DNA of 64,000 bases from Margaritifera margaritifera (GCA_029931535.1 JAQPZY010001517.1:2860001-2924000); one strand, 5' to 3'. Counted from the stretch's first letter, positions 49,032 to 61,503 are shown. Notes: generated from the letters alone by a model not told the origin. A program made the numbers and translations.

Positions 49032-49285
49032 TATCTTGTTTGGCTTAAAAGTACAAAAAATTTGAAAAGTCTAAATAAAATAAAAAATGTCTGAACTGTG
49101 TATCAGGAATTCTTACAGACCTTAATTTAACTGCAGATAATCTGTAACAGATTGGTATCCCATCTACGAAAAATCATCTCCAAGCCACTTCATGAAATCT
49201 CAAAAACCAATATACAATCACAATACAAGGAACTTGACAAGCAAATAAGTCTACATAAGTCAAATAAAACTTCAAGTGCCCCTAC

Positions 49286-49364
49286 CTGACATATATCAGA
49301 TCTGATGCCAGTTCTCAAGAAATTCTCACTGCTGATCTCCACAGTTACCTCCCTTTTCATATTC
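49286..49364 (-). CDS. DROSHA: Drosha window exon 3 (start of RNase III domain a region)
   Basis: 79 nt exon encoding NMKREVTVEISSENFLRTG followed by IRSDICQ. It matches the near-invariant M-R/K-R-E-V-T-V-E-L/I-S-S...TG-I-R-S-D-V/I-C-Q segment at the entry to RNase III domain a. The acceptor ATTTTGCAG ends at 49365 and the donor GTAGGG begins at 49285. It begins with one base completing a glycine codon from exon 2 and ends in phase 0. An inverted transposon copy (47514-49031) lies only about 250 bp downstream in intron 3, and the 145-bp-unit element (49617-51110) about 250 bp upstream in intron 2. Confidence 0.95.
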
Positions 49365-49616
49365 CTGCAAAATATAATAGTCATCTTGCTTCCTATATTC
49401 CTGTACTACCAACTTGAGTTTCAGACTTTTGGTATTTCTGTTGAACAAAGTTACTGCAAAATTGATTATTATATTTTTTACTATCTTCCTGTGGCAAGAT
49501 ATGGAGTTTTAACTCCATTTTATGTTTCTGAATACGAATCAATTATATTTTTTAACTTAATGCACAAGAATCTTGAAATAAGGCAATATTTAACAATCAG
49601 ATTTTAAATAAACTAT

Positions 49617-51110
49617 AAGAGTCCCTCAAAGGGACTGATGCTCTACTGGATGAAAAGAATTTCCAGGAATTCAAGATAAGACCATTTCTTCCTTGTAACT
49701 GCTGAGTGTTAAAACCACTCTGATATTCTTCAGCAATATCAAGATTTTCAAATTAGCTGCTGTGGTGGACATATTGGATGTCAGATTGGCACCATTTTCA
49801 TTTAGGACAAAGTAGACATCATTAGAAGTCTTTTGGTGAAAATCCTATGTTATAATGATCTTCCATTCAGGGGGAGTAGTGACAACAAGATTTTCAAAAC
49901 AGCAATTGTGGCAGCTATATTGGATGTACGACTGGCATCATTTTCATTTAGGACCAACTAGGTATCATAAGAAGTCTACTGGTGGAATCCCCATGTTGAT
50001 ATAGCCATCCATCTGAGAGGAGTGGAGATAACAATATTTTCAAGACAGCCACCATGGTGACCATATCGAGGGTTAGTCATTTTCATTTAGGACCAACTAG
50101 ATACTGATGAAAACCCCATGTCAAAAGGACTTTCCATTTAAAAGGAGTAGCAAAAACAAGATTTTCAAGATGGCCACATACTGTATGTCAGATCAGCACC
50201 ATTTTAATTTAGGAACAACAAAACATTATAAGAAGTCTTTTAGTGAAAACCCCATGCTGATATGACCATTCATTCAGGAGAATTAGTGATAAGATTTTCA
50301 AGATGGCCACTGTGGCAGCCATATTAGACATCAGATTGGCACCATTTTCATTTAGGACTAAATAGATGTCATAAGAAGTCTTCTGGTGAAAACACCATGT
50401 CAATATGACTTTCCATTCAAAAGTAGATGTGATAACAAGATTTTCAAGATGGCCACTATGTGTGGGCCATTTTGGATGTCAGATTGCCACCATTTTCATT
50501 TTAAGAGCAACTGGACACCATAAGAAGTCTTTTGTTGAAAACCCCAAGTCAATATGACTTTCTGCTCAGGAAGAGTTGCGATAACAAGATCTTCAAGATG
50601 ACTGCCATGGTGGTCATTTTGGACATCAAACCAGCACCATTGTCATTAAGGAGCAACTAGACATCATGAGAATTCTTTCAGTGAAAACCCCATGTTGATA
50701 TGACAATCCAAGTCGTAGGAGTAGCGATAACAAGATTTTTAAGATAGCCATTGTAGTGGTCATAATAGACTTCAGATCGGCAGCATTTTCATTTAGGACC
50801 AACTAGACATCATAAGAAATCTTTTAATGAAAACCCCATGTTGATATGACCATCCATTAAGGAGAAGTAGCAATAACAAGATTTTCAATATAGCCACTGT
50901 GGTGATCATATTTGATGTCTGAGTGCAGCATTTTCTTTTATGAGCAACTAGACCATGAGATGAATGTGTGTGTGAAGTTCCATGGCAATCCTCCAAGTAG
51001 TTCAGGAGCAGTAGCGATAACAAACTTGTGCTAACAGACGGATGAAAGACCATCCTGTAAGTTCTTCTGGTCTGTGACCAGTAAAGCTAATAAAAACAAG
51101 TGGCCAAAGT
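49617..51110 (+). mobile_element. Element with head, ~9 internal ~145-bp units and ACAGACGGATG tail
   Basis: Head GGGACTGATGCTCTACTGG, AAGAATTTCCAGGAATTCAA; internal units with ATAACAAGATTTTCAAGATG, GCCATATTGGATGTCAGATT, GGCACCATTTTCATTTAGGA, CATCATAAGAAGTCTT, GTGAAAACCCCATGT at ~130-150 bp steps; tail GTGCTAACAGACGGATGAAA. A short relative is at 10545-10790. Confidence 0.8.
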
Positions 51111-52490
51111 GGGCATGAGATCACTCACTTGGCTGACATCTACCTAATAGCCAAATGAAAGAGCAGTTCGCCAAGAAATCTGGGTCAGTAGGATGCTTTC
51201 TGTTGAAATTTCATACAATGCAGTTGACTGAATTTGCTATGAAAACAATTGCCTCAAGGTTTCCCTATTTTTGGTATCTTTAACCATATCTGATGTCAAA
51301 TCAGTATTATCTGTTTAATATTGGAAGGCCTTAATGCTAGGATGCTTTTCTTCAAAGTTGATCAAATTCTGTTGAGCAGTTGTTGTACAAAGTTGTTTAC
51401 ATTTTTTTCTACTTTTAGTAATGACAGCCACATCTGACCAACATCATTTGCATAAATTTGAAACATCTTAAAACTAAGAAGCTTTCTATTAAATTTTGTC
51501 AAATTCTGTTCATCTCTTTCTGAGAAGTTGTTTTTCAAAGATTTTTCTTTTTTTTAGCACTGCAGCCCTATCTGATGGTGGATCAACATCACTTATACAA
51601 ATTTGTAAGGCCTTTATGCTAAAGTGCTTTCTGTCAAATTTGACTGAATTCTGTTGAGTGGTTTTTGAGATAAACCTTGTTTAAAGGTTTTACCATTTTT
51701 AGTAATGGCAGCCATACCTGATGTACATGATGCTTTCTATAATATTGTGCATGATGCTTTCTATAATATTTGGTCAAATTCTGTTTGGCTTAGTGGTTTT
51801 TGAGACATCATTTATAGTTTCTTTTGGTGGATTGACATCAATTATAACACAATGAAAACCCTTTATGCCTGGATGCTTTCCATCAAATTTGGTCAAATTC
51901 TGTTCTGTGATTATAAAAAAGTTGTTTATAGCTTATTCTATTTTTAGTAATGGTGGCCATATTTATAAGAAGCTTGGCATCCTTGGAACAAGTCTGAAAG
52001 CCCATTATGCCAGGATGCTTTCTGTCAAATTTAGTCCAATTGTGTTCAGCCACATTTGAGAAGAAGTCATTAAATGTTTGTCTATTTTTGGTAAGAGGAG
52101 TCATATATATGATGGAGGATTGCCAACATTTATACCAAATTATGTCAGAATGGTTTCTTTCAAATTTTGTCAAATTCTGAACAGCAGTTTTTGAAAAGAA
52201 GTCATTTAAAGATTTTTCTATTCTTAGTAATGGTAGCTAGATTCGATGATGGATGAGCATCATTTATATAAATTGTAAAGCCCTTCATGCCAGGATGCTC
52301 TCTATCAAATTTGGTCAAATTCTGTACAGCAGGTTTTGAGAAAAAGTCATTTCAAAGGCTTTTTAATTTTAGGCATGGTGGCTATATTTGATAGCAGATT
52401 GGCATCATTTGTACAAACCTGAAAGCTCTTCATGTCATGATGCACCCTGCTAAATTTAGTTGAAATTAGTCTAGTGGCTTTTGACAAGAA
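51100..52490 (+). mobile_element. Element with ~145-bp internal units, about nine
   Basis: A head-like AACAAGTGGCCAAAGTGGGC is followed by degenerate units with GGATGCTTTCTGTCAAATTT, GGTCAAATTCTGTTCAGCAG, TTTTTGAGAAGAAGTCATTT, TTTTAGTAATGGTGGCCATA and TTTGTAAAGCCCTTTATGCC, repeating every 140-150 bp. Abuts the preceding element. A similar ACAAGAGGCCC... head is common in bivalve repeats (from memory). Confidence 0.72.
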
Positions 52491-52839
52491 GTTTACAATA
52501 TCAAATGTTCATGGACAATAGAAAACACTTGACAGAGGGTGGACTACACAGATATAGGAAACTACCATAAGCTCTCTTGGCCTTACAGCCAGGTGTGCTA
52601 CAAATAAAAGTAAATAAGGATAAATCTATAAAATGAATTAAATAAAAAGAAAAGCATTTCAAAAGGAGATACAAAGGAGAACAAAAGTACAAGTGTTCCA
52701 TGCAGCGTTGGACTATATATATCCTAAATGCTGCACTCCAAGAAATGTCAAAGGAGCAAATTAGTTTCTTGAGGTAACTTTTCCAACTCTTAAATTAAGT
52801 TACATAAAGATCATGCCTTGCTTGAATAACAAAAGAAAC

Positions 52840-52975
52840 TGCATTATGAGCATTATCTAATTCACAAGCTAACAAAAAGGTGTGTTGAGAGCACTGTCTA
52901 ATTCACATGCTAACAAAATGGTGAGTTAAGAGCATTGTCTAATTCACATGCTAACAAAAAGGAGTGTTAAGAACA
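52840..52975. repeat. ~41-bp repeat block 1, ~3 copies
   Basis: CTAATTCACATGCTAACAAA, AAGGTGTGTTAAGAGCATTG. Same family as 53690-53830 and 55540-56245. Confidence 0.88.
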
Positions 52976-52984
52976 TGCTAAGGG

Positions 52985-53690
52985 TACCATGAATGGCACA
53001 TTGTAGGCACACTCTATGTTTATTATTCTTCTTTGAAGATAACTGAAATTTATGTGCAAAAACCACTTGTCTTCTTTCAGTCATTGACCTTGACCGTTGA
53101 TCTTTTGACCCCAAAATTGATATGCTTCTTCCTTACCCCAAGTGTAAGCCATTCACAAAGTCTGGTCAAGGTCTGTGCTGTAGAACTAATGTTATTGTGC
53201 ACAACCATTTTTCTTCTTTTAGTCACAGTGACCTTCGCCTTTGATCTTTTGACTATAAAATCAATATACTTCTTCCTTATCCCAAATGCATGCATTCCAC
53301 AAAGTTTGGTTCAAGCATATGATGTAGAACTAATGTTATTGTCCAGAAACTATTTATATTCTTTCAGTCTACATAACCTTGACCTTTTCACCCCCAAAAT
53401 TGATAGGGTTCTCACTACCAAAAGTGCAAGTCATCCACAATGAATGGTAACTGCAGATGGTGGAAAACTTGAGCTATTGTGCAGAAACAATTTTTCTTCT
53501 CTCAGTCACAGTGACCTTGACCTTTGACCTTTTGACACCACAACATGAACGGTTCTTCCTTACTTCAAGTGCAAGACATCCATAAAGCTTGGTAACTGTA
53601 GATGATGGTGGAAACTCAAGTTATTGTGTGGAAATGAAATATGTAACAGCTGGCCGGACAACAACATATAATATGCTCCTCCATACGGCA
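52985..53690 (+). mobile_element. TGACCTTTGACC-unit element, copy B
   Basis: Head ATGAATGGCACATTGTAGGC, four units (53085, 53228, 53381, 53510) and a tail ATGTAACAGCTGGCCGGACA, ACATATAATATGCTCC. Family described at 3255-4165. Confidence 0.75.
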
Positions 53691-53830
53691 GGCATATGAA
53701 AAGGTGTATTAAGAGCACAGACTAATTCTCAAACAAAAAGGTGCATTAAGAGTGTAGTCTAATTCACATGCTAAGAAAAAAGCGTGTTAAGAGTACAGTC
53801 CAAGCCACATGCTCACAAAAGGATTTATTG
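53690..53830. repeat. ~41-bp repeat block 2, ~3 copies
   Basis: Same unit as block 1, diverged; separates element copies B and C. Confidence 0.8.
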
Positions 53831-53939
53831 ATAAAGTGACAGATACACTTTAAAAACTTACATATTGGTATTAAAACTGCATTGCCTTGCAAAAAATTGA
53901 AAGCTGAGGTAATGGCATGATATTATATTGTGACTCTCC

Positions 53940-55520
53940 CAGCAGTGGTGAAAATATTTTGAACAATGGTACACTAGAGTCAACAAGAGTACAGTTAATG
54001 GTACATAATACAGTCACTCTTATGTAGACCCTAGTAGGGTTTGGTGGGGATTACTGACCATTGATGGAAATTATTGACCAATGGGTCTAAATGACATTGA
54101 TCAAGGTATGCTGTCTTGAACTAAACTCTCTGTACAGAAACCATTATTTTCTAATTAGACTTACCATAAACATGACCTCTGACCTTTAAACCTCCAAATC
54201 TGCAGAATTCTTTAACACCCTAAGTGCAAGTCATCAACAAAGTTATTATTAAAAAAAAAACATATTTTTTTCTTTCAGTTAGTGACATTCACCTTTGACC
54301 TTTTACCCTAAAATCAATAGGCTGCTTTCTTACCCAAGTGAAAGCTATCCACAAACTTTAGTGAAGATACATGGTCAAAAACTGACACTTTTGTGCACAA
54401 ACCATTTTTCATTTTTCAACCACAGAGACCTTGGGCTCAGACCTTTTGACCCCAAAATCAACAGTTTCTACATTACTCCAAGTGAAAACCATCCACAAAA
54501 TTTCAGCCACAGTGACCAAGACCTTTGACTCCAAAGTGATTGGCTTTTTCCATACCCAAAGTGCAAGCCATCCACAAAGTTTGGTCCAGGTATGAAATGT
54601 AGAACAATATTATTGTTCAGAAACCATTTTTCTTCTTTCAGTCACAGTGACCTTGACCTTTGGACTCCAAAATTGATAGACTTCTTCCTTATGGCAGGTG
54701 CAAGCCATCCTCAATGTTTGGCATCATTGCTGGAAAATCTGAGTTATTGTGCAGAAAACATTTGTCTTCTTTAAGTCACACTGACCTTGACCTTTGACCT
54801 TTTCACACGAAAATCAATATGGCTCTCCCTTACCCCAAATGCAAGCCATCCACAAAGTTTGGAAACTGGATGGTGAAGAACTCAAGTTATTGTGCAGAAA
54901 TAATTTTTCTTCTTTCATTCACAGTGACCTTGACCTTGTAACCCCCAAATCAAGAGACTTCTTCCATACCCCTCTACAAGCCATCAACAAAGTTTGGTAA
55001 CTGTAGATGGTGGAGAACTCAAGTTACGGCATGGAAACCATTTTATTCAGTCAAATGACCTTGACCTTTGACACAAAATTTGATATGGTTCTTCTTTACC
55101 TCAAGTGCAAGCCATCCATAAAGTTTGGTAACTACTGATGATGGAAAACTTGAGTTATTGTGCAGAAACCACTATTCTTCTTTCATTCACAGTAATCTTG
55201 ACCTTTGAACTTTTGACCCCCAAATAAATAGGCTTCTTTCTTACCCCAAGTGCAAACCATCTACACAGTTTGGTAACTGTTGATTGTGGAGAAACTGTGT
55301 TATCATGCAGAAACCACATTTCTTATTTCAGTTACAGAGACCTTGAGCTCTGACTTTCTGACTCCAAAATTGATAGGGTTCTTCCTTACCCCAAATGGAA
55401 GCCATCTGCAAAGCATGGTAACTGTAGATGATGGACAACCTGAGCTACTGTGCAGAAACAAAATTGGCAACAGATGGACAACATCATAACATAACATGGT
55501 CTACCTTATGGCAGCTGTAT
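53940..55520 (+). mobile_element. TGACCTTTGACC-unit element, copy C (about nine units)
   Basis: Head GGTACACTAGAGTCAACAAG, GTAGGGTTTGGTGGGGATTA; nine or so ~135-145 bp units; tail TTGGCAACAGATGGACAACA, CATAACATGGTCTACC. Parallel to copy D, including its non-repeated left shoulder (53830-54130 matches 56260-56560). Confidence 0.78.
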
Positions 55521-55539
55521 AAAAACATGCATAAAGAGC

Positions 55540-56245
55540 ATAGTCTAATTCATGTGCTAACAAATGGGTGTGCTAAGAGCATAGTCTAATTCACAAGCTA
55601 GCAAAAAGTGTAATAAGAGCATAGTCTAATTCACAAGCTAGCAAAAAGGTGTGCTAAGAGCTTAGTCTAACTCATGTGCTAACAAAAAGGTGTGCTAAGA
55701 GCATAGTTTAATTCACAAACTAGCAAAAAGGTGTGCTAAAAGCTTAGTCTAATTCATGTGCTAACAAAAAGGTGTGCTAAAAGCTTAGTCTAATTCATGT
55801 GCTAACAAAAAGGTGTGCTAAAAGCTTAGTCTAATTCATGTGCTAACAAAAAGGTGTGCTAAAAGCTTAGTCTAATTCATGTGCTAACAAAAAAGTGTGC
55901 TAAAAGCTTAGTCTAATTCATGTGCTAACAAAAGGGTGTACTAAAAGCTTAGTCTAATTCATGTGCTAACAAAAAGGTGTGCTAAGAGCATAGTCTAATT
56001 CATAAGCTAACAAAAGGTTGTGCCATGAACATAGTCTAATTCACAAACTAGCAAAAAGGTGTGGTAAGAACATAGTCTAATTCATAAACTAACAAAAAGG
56101 TGTGCTAAGAGCATAGTCTAATTCATAAGCAGGCAAAAAGTAAAATAAGAGCATAGTCTAATTCATGTGCTAACAAAAATAATTCATGTGCTAACAAAAA
56201 GGTGTGCTAAGAGCATAGTCTAATTCATAAATTAAAAATTCATAA
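55540..56245. repeat. ~41-bp repeat block 3, ~17 copies
   Basis: Unit GTCTAATTCATGTGCTAACA, AAAAGGTGTGCTAAGAGCAT. The central six copies are nearly identical; flanks diverge. Confidence 0.94.
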
Positions 56246-56389
56246 ACTAACAAAACAAATTGCATGATGCAGTGACAAATACACTTTGAAAACTTACTGG
56301 TATTATTTCCTTGAGAAAAATCAACAACTGAGGTAATGCCACAACATTAATTTTGGTCCTACCAATGAATAGTTGTTACAATATTTTGA

Positions 56390-57915
56390 ACAAAGGTACA
56401 CCAGAGTCAACAAGAGTACTGTGAGTGTCCATCCCATTTTTAATAGTCCTCTATGTAGGCACTAGTAGGATTTGGTGGAGATTATTGACCAATGGGTCTC
56501 AATGACCTTGACCTTTGATCAAGGTATGCAGTCTTGAACTAAACTTTCTGTGCAGAAACCATTCTTGTCTTATCAGACTTACCACGACGGTGACCTTTGA
56601 CTTTTAGACCCCAAAATCTGTGAGATTCTTTATTACTCTAAGTGCAAGCCATCCACAAGTTTGGTCAAGGAACTTACTCTAGAAAAAAAGTTATTGTGCA
56701 AAGCCCATTTTTCTTGAGTCACAATAACATTTGACCCCAAAATCAAAAGCCCAGTAGAGATAAAAGCCATTTTTCTTCTTTCAGTCACAGTGACCTTCAT
56801 CACTGACCTTTGACTCTACTACCAATACCCAAAGTGCAAGCCATCCACAAACTTTTGTGAAGGTACATTGTTAAAAACTGACATTTTTCTGCAGAAATCA
56901 TTTTCATTTTTCAGCCACAGTGACCCTGACCTCAGACCTTTTGACCCCAAAATCAATACCCTTTACCTAACTACAAGTGTAAGCCATCCACAAATTTCAG
57001 TCCCAGTCAGTGATGTAGAACCAAAGCTATTGTGCAGAAATCCCTTTTTTGTGTGTATGTGTGTGTGTGTGTGTGTGTATGTGTGTGTGTGACCTGGACC
57101 TTCAATCTTTTAATCCCAAATTGATAGGCTTATTTCTCACCCTAAGTGCAAGCCACCCACAAAGTTTTATCCAGGTCTGTGATGTACAGCTAATGCTATT
57201 GTGTGTAAACCATTTTTCTTCTTTTAGTCACAAAGTTTGGTATAGGTCTGTGATGTAGAGCTAATGTTATTGTGTGGAGACCATTATTTTCCTTTCAGTC
57301 ACAGTAATCTTAATCTTAACCTTTGACCCCTAAGTCAATAGGCTACTTCCTTACCCCAAGTGCAAGCCATCCACAAAGATTGGGCCAGGTCTGTGACATA
57401 GAACTAATGTTATTGTGCAGAAACCAATTTTTCCCTATGAGTCACATGGATCTTGACCATTGATCTTTTGACCTCAAAACTGACTGGCTTCTTCCTTACC
57501 CCAAGTGCAAGTCATCGACAAAGTTTTGTCCAGGTCTGTCACATACAACTAATATTTTGTGTGGAACATTTTTCTTCTTTTAGTCACGGTTACCTTATTG
57601 TTCAACCTTTTGGCCACAATATTTCTTCCACACCTCAAGTGCAAGCCATCCATTAAATTTGGGTCAGGTCTGTGATGTAGAACTAATGTTACTGTGTGGA
57701 AACCATTTTTCTTCTTTCAGTCAGTGACATTAACCTTGGACCTTTCTGTACCCCAAGTGCAAGCCATCCACAAAGCTTGGTAATGGTTGATGGTGGAAAA
57801 CTCAAGTTATTATGTGAAACAAATAGGGTACAGATGGATAGTTGTGCAGACATATGTATGGATGGGCAGACAGATGCACAGACAACATCATACTATGATA
57901 TACTCCAGGCATATT
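56390..57915 (+). mobile_element. TGACCTTTGACC-unit element, copy D
   Basis: Head GTACACCAGAGTCAACAAGA; units at 56500-57800 with the usual GACC..GACC, AAGTGCAAGCCATCCACAAA and TTATTGTGCAGAAACC words; a (GT)n run replaces part of one unit at 57046-57090; tail GGTACAGATGGATAGTTGTG, GGGCAGACAGATGCACAGAC, ATGATATACTCCAGGC. Confidence 0.78.
57046..57090. repeat. (GT)n microsatellite
   Basis: GT/ATGT run inside element copy D. Confidence 0.92.
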
Positions 57916-58465
57916 ATGGCATGTGTATAATAAAAAGGGGGAATCTGAAATGGGACCTAAAATATTGGGCATATGATTTAGCATTTAAATAGGGTGGGGT
58001 GTTTTGCAGTTTGTTGTTCATCATGCACTGGTGATTAAGTCAACCTGACACATGCAACTATACTCAGCCAACATATAATTAACGGGTAGCAAAGCAAAGT
58101 GTAGACAGCACCTGCTCTCTCCATCCGAAGGTCAATGTAAGATGACTTGTGCCCAACCTAAAACCTGGTCTACCTATAAAAGTGTTGTAAACCCAATCAT
58201 AAATCAAGATAATACTCTGACCACTGTGCATGCTTACAATTTATGAAAGCAAGTCTTGTTATCAATATACCTACATCAATAAGTGCAAATAATACTATTT
58301 TACACACAAACACAAAGGTTTCACAAAAATTAAAGCCAAACTGGATCTGGATTGAATTTGGTGGTAACACCATTGTTTTGCATTGTTAGGCACTGCAAGG
58401 ATATGCTCATTATATTTGTTAAAAATCGGTTTTGGGAAGGAATGCTGCTTTAATTTGTTGATCAT
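57916..58465. other. Intron 2, low-copy part
   Basis: No array or gene recognised. Confidence 0.45.
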
Positions 58466-58469
58466 TTCC

Positions 58470-58735
58470 TCAGTTATTTACTGAACTACAAAGACCTCAG
58501 TTATTTATCTACATAGACCTCAGTTATTTAACTACACAGTCCTCAGTTATTGAACTACAAAGACCTCAGTTATTTATCTACATAGACCTCAGTTACAGAA
58601 CTACATAGACCTCAGTTATTTAACTACAGACCTCAGTTATTTAACTACACAGAACTCAGTTATTTAATTACACAGACCTCAGTTATTTATCTACATAGAC
58701 CTCAGTTATTTATCAACACAGACCTCAGGTTGTTC
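58470..58735. repeat. ~22-bp minisatellite, ~12 copies
   Basis: Unit GACCTCAGTTATTTAACTAC, ACA, in intron 2 close to exon 2. Confidence 0.94.
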
Positions 58736-58853
58736 AAAGTTGTAACTTCTTACAGTCATTTAGCAAAATAAAACTCATGCTTGCAATTATCTTTAAGAGT
58801 AAAAGGTCATTTAACAGTGGATGAATTAAGGAACTGTAAACATTGCCACCCAC

Positions 58854-58982
58854 CCCTTCATTCTTAGTCTGGCACATTCATCTCCTTTCTCCTTCAGCTT
58901 CTGTTTGTCTTGCATATTGATCCGTGGTCGACTGTTTAAGAGATGCCGGAACTTGTTGTACTCTCGCCACTTCTTTTTGTAC
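58854..58982 (-). CDS. DROSHA: Drosha window exon 2 (connector helix)
   Basis: 129 nt; one base completes the codon split with exon 1, then 42 codons, then two bases. The product runs YKKKWREYNKFRHLLNSRP and continues INMQDKQKLKEKGDEC, a charged helix-forming stretch corresponding to the long connector between the central domain and RNase III domain a. It is less conserved than its neighbours, but the K-W-x-x-Y-x-K-x-R-H-L-L-x-x-R/S-P pattern is the Drosha one. The acceptor TTAAG at 58983-58984 is a poor pyrimidine context (GTTAAG), so this site may be weak. The donor is GTGGGT at 58848-58853. The downstream 9.5 kb intron 2 is full of dispersed ~140-bp-unit elements. Confidence 0.92.
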
Positions 58983-59107
58983 CTTAACAATAGAAAAACT
59001 TGAGTTTAAATTATTTTCTAACACTCAGTAACACTTTAAACCCATCTGTCTTTCTGTTTGTCTGTCTGTTTATCCTGTATACTAATCTGTAGCTGGTTGC
59101 TAAGAAG

Positions 59108-59555
59108 GTGGCAGAACTTTCTGTATTCTTATCATTACATCTACATGTAGCACACTTGAACTTTCTGTATTCTTATCATTACATCTACATGTAGCACACT
59201 TGAACTTTATGTATTCTTATCATTACATCTACATGTAGCACACTTGAACTTTCTGTATTCTTATTACTACATCTACATGTAGCACACTTGAACTTCATGT
59301 ATTCTTATTTACTACAACTACATGTAGCACACTTGAACTTTCTGTATTCTTATTTACAACATCTACATGTAGCACACTTGAACTTTCTGTATTTGTATTA
59401 CTACATCTACATGTAGCACACTTGAACTTTCTGTATTTTTTTTACCACATCTACATGTAGCACACTTGAACTTTCTGTTTCCTTATTATTACATCTACAT
59501 GTAGCACACTTGAACTTTCTATATTCTTATTACTACATCTACATGTACACTTGAA
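59108..59555. repeat. ~45-bp minisatellite, ~9.5 copies, with palindromic core
   Basis: Unit CTTGAACTTTCTGTATTCTT, ATTACTACAT, CTACATGTAGCACA. The 10-bp palindrome CTACATGTAG is kept in nearly every copy. Confidence 0.95.
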
Positions 59556-59559
59556 CTGA

Positions 59560-61080
59560 TGAAATATCTGAGCTGAAATAAAGTTGAAAACTCAGAAACA
59601 CTGGAAAGAAGAAAACATTCCCCCCAAAATAACATTTCCTTTATACATCACTTCCTTGATAACGCTGAAGCAATGGGGTCCAAAACATCAAGCACAGCAG
59701 AAATGAGGTAGGCTAAAATTTATGGTTAACAGTGGTTTAAACATTATTTATTTCAAACATCATCATAAAAAGTACATAAAACATCCCATCAAGCAATGTT
59801 AAGGACTGAGCAACAATATTAAGCTTATTTCAAGCTGTCTCCTCATTAAGAATAATCTTGACTGAAAAAGTCTGACTGACGTGAGGGATGAAAGACAAAA
59901 ACCGATAAATACAACATTTGATATCAGCTAATTAAATATTTTAAAAAAATTGTGCATACAATATTGTAGTAATATCAGATAGTAATAAACAAATATTGAT
60001 TGCAGAAACATGTTGTTACATACTAGTTGACAAGATATGATAACAGTTAGTCTATATTTTGGAACAATGTATGGTTAACAGTTGGTGGTGGTAATGGGGG
60101 GAGGTCTGGTATTATTTTCAACTGTTGTTATGCATGATAAGATATTTTATGAATATTATTCTAACATAATGTAATACTTAGGAATATGAAATATAATGAT
60201 CAGCTTAATTAGAGTTGATTAAAAGCTAATGATTTAATATCAACTTTATATGCACTACTCATATTTGCATGAAACAGTCAGATAGGAGTTTCAGAGTTGC
60301 TTCCCTTATAAAATTTACCCCCGTGTTTCCATTCATTGAAATCAGATACTATAATTTAAGTTTCATAAATTGGTTTGTGCTCATAAACCACCAAAATTGA
60401 ACTCATCAACACATTTGTGCTGAATTATTTCTCAAATTATCAATTTTATATAAGTCAGTATAAACCAAACATTTATCTTTTTATTAAATGACTACTGTCA
60501 TTTAGGTTAATATACCCATATCATAATTTTTATATACTTAACACATGTAGTAACACCTCAGGATATCACATATGTCATAAGATCATGCAAACGAAAGGTT
60601 TAACGACCAAGGCATTCAAATGTATTTCAAAGTCATTTCACTACATCAGTCTGAGGTTTTATAAAATATTATCAGTATTATTTGTCATAAAATAAATAGA
60701 ATCTTCCATCTGTGATCATTTCAAATTAGGTTCATGAAACTCGTTGAATAATTTCAATCTTTTGCTCACCAATGCTCACAATTGATAGAAATTATTTGGC
60801 TCATTTCATACATTTAATCTGAAATGAGCACTCATATAAAATCCTCTATATTTACTACTGTTAGACTCTCCAAAGGTACCAATAAAGTTGTAATGAACAA
60901 AGTTTTAAAAAAGAAGATATATGTGTTATTTTATGTTTGATTAAATACATGACAATCATCACCTACATTTATTTGTTACATTTTTTAAGGTCAGTATTAC
61001 ACCTAGATGTTATTAACACAGAAACTGACTCTCTAAACTTTTAATTCTTCTGACATTGTACCTATAAATCAACTTTATTA
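59560..61080. other. Intron 1, low-copy part
   Basis: AT-rich; no gene or array. Confidence 0.55.
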
Positions 61081-61084
61081 TATG

Positions 61085-61300
61085 TTATGCTTACCATTCT
61101 GTAAAACAAATTGTCTGACCCTGAGAATCTTTTCTGCTTATCATCCAGTAAAATAGATCATCTGGTCCCAAGAATCTGTTCTGCTTACCATCCAGTAAAG
61201 ATCATTTGACTGTGTATCTGTTCTGCTTACCATCCAGTAAAACAGGTCATCTGGCACTGAGAATCTGTTCTACTTACCATCCAGTAAAACAAATCAAATC
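61085..61300. repeat. ~49-bp tandem repeat, 4 copies
   Basis: TTCTGCTTACCATCCAGTAA, AACAGATCATCTGGYCC, GAGAATCTG. On the minus strand units carry ATGGTAAGCAG, donor-like. Confidence 0.9.
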
Positions 61301-61503
61301 TTCCCTGAGATAACAAACAAAATCTCACACTCAAACTCAAATTCAACTCAAAATGCTAATGCTTGATTGGTCAGCTATTTGATACAAGCCAATCAGATGT
61401 CAGGATTTTCAGTTTCTTCTAAGTTTGACTGTGATCGGGCCTGGAATAAATTAGGGTGTCCTGGTAAAACTGAAGTTGACTAAAAATGTTACAGTTGACT
61501 TAC

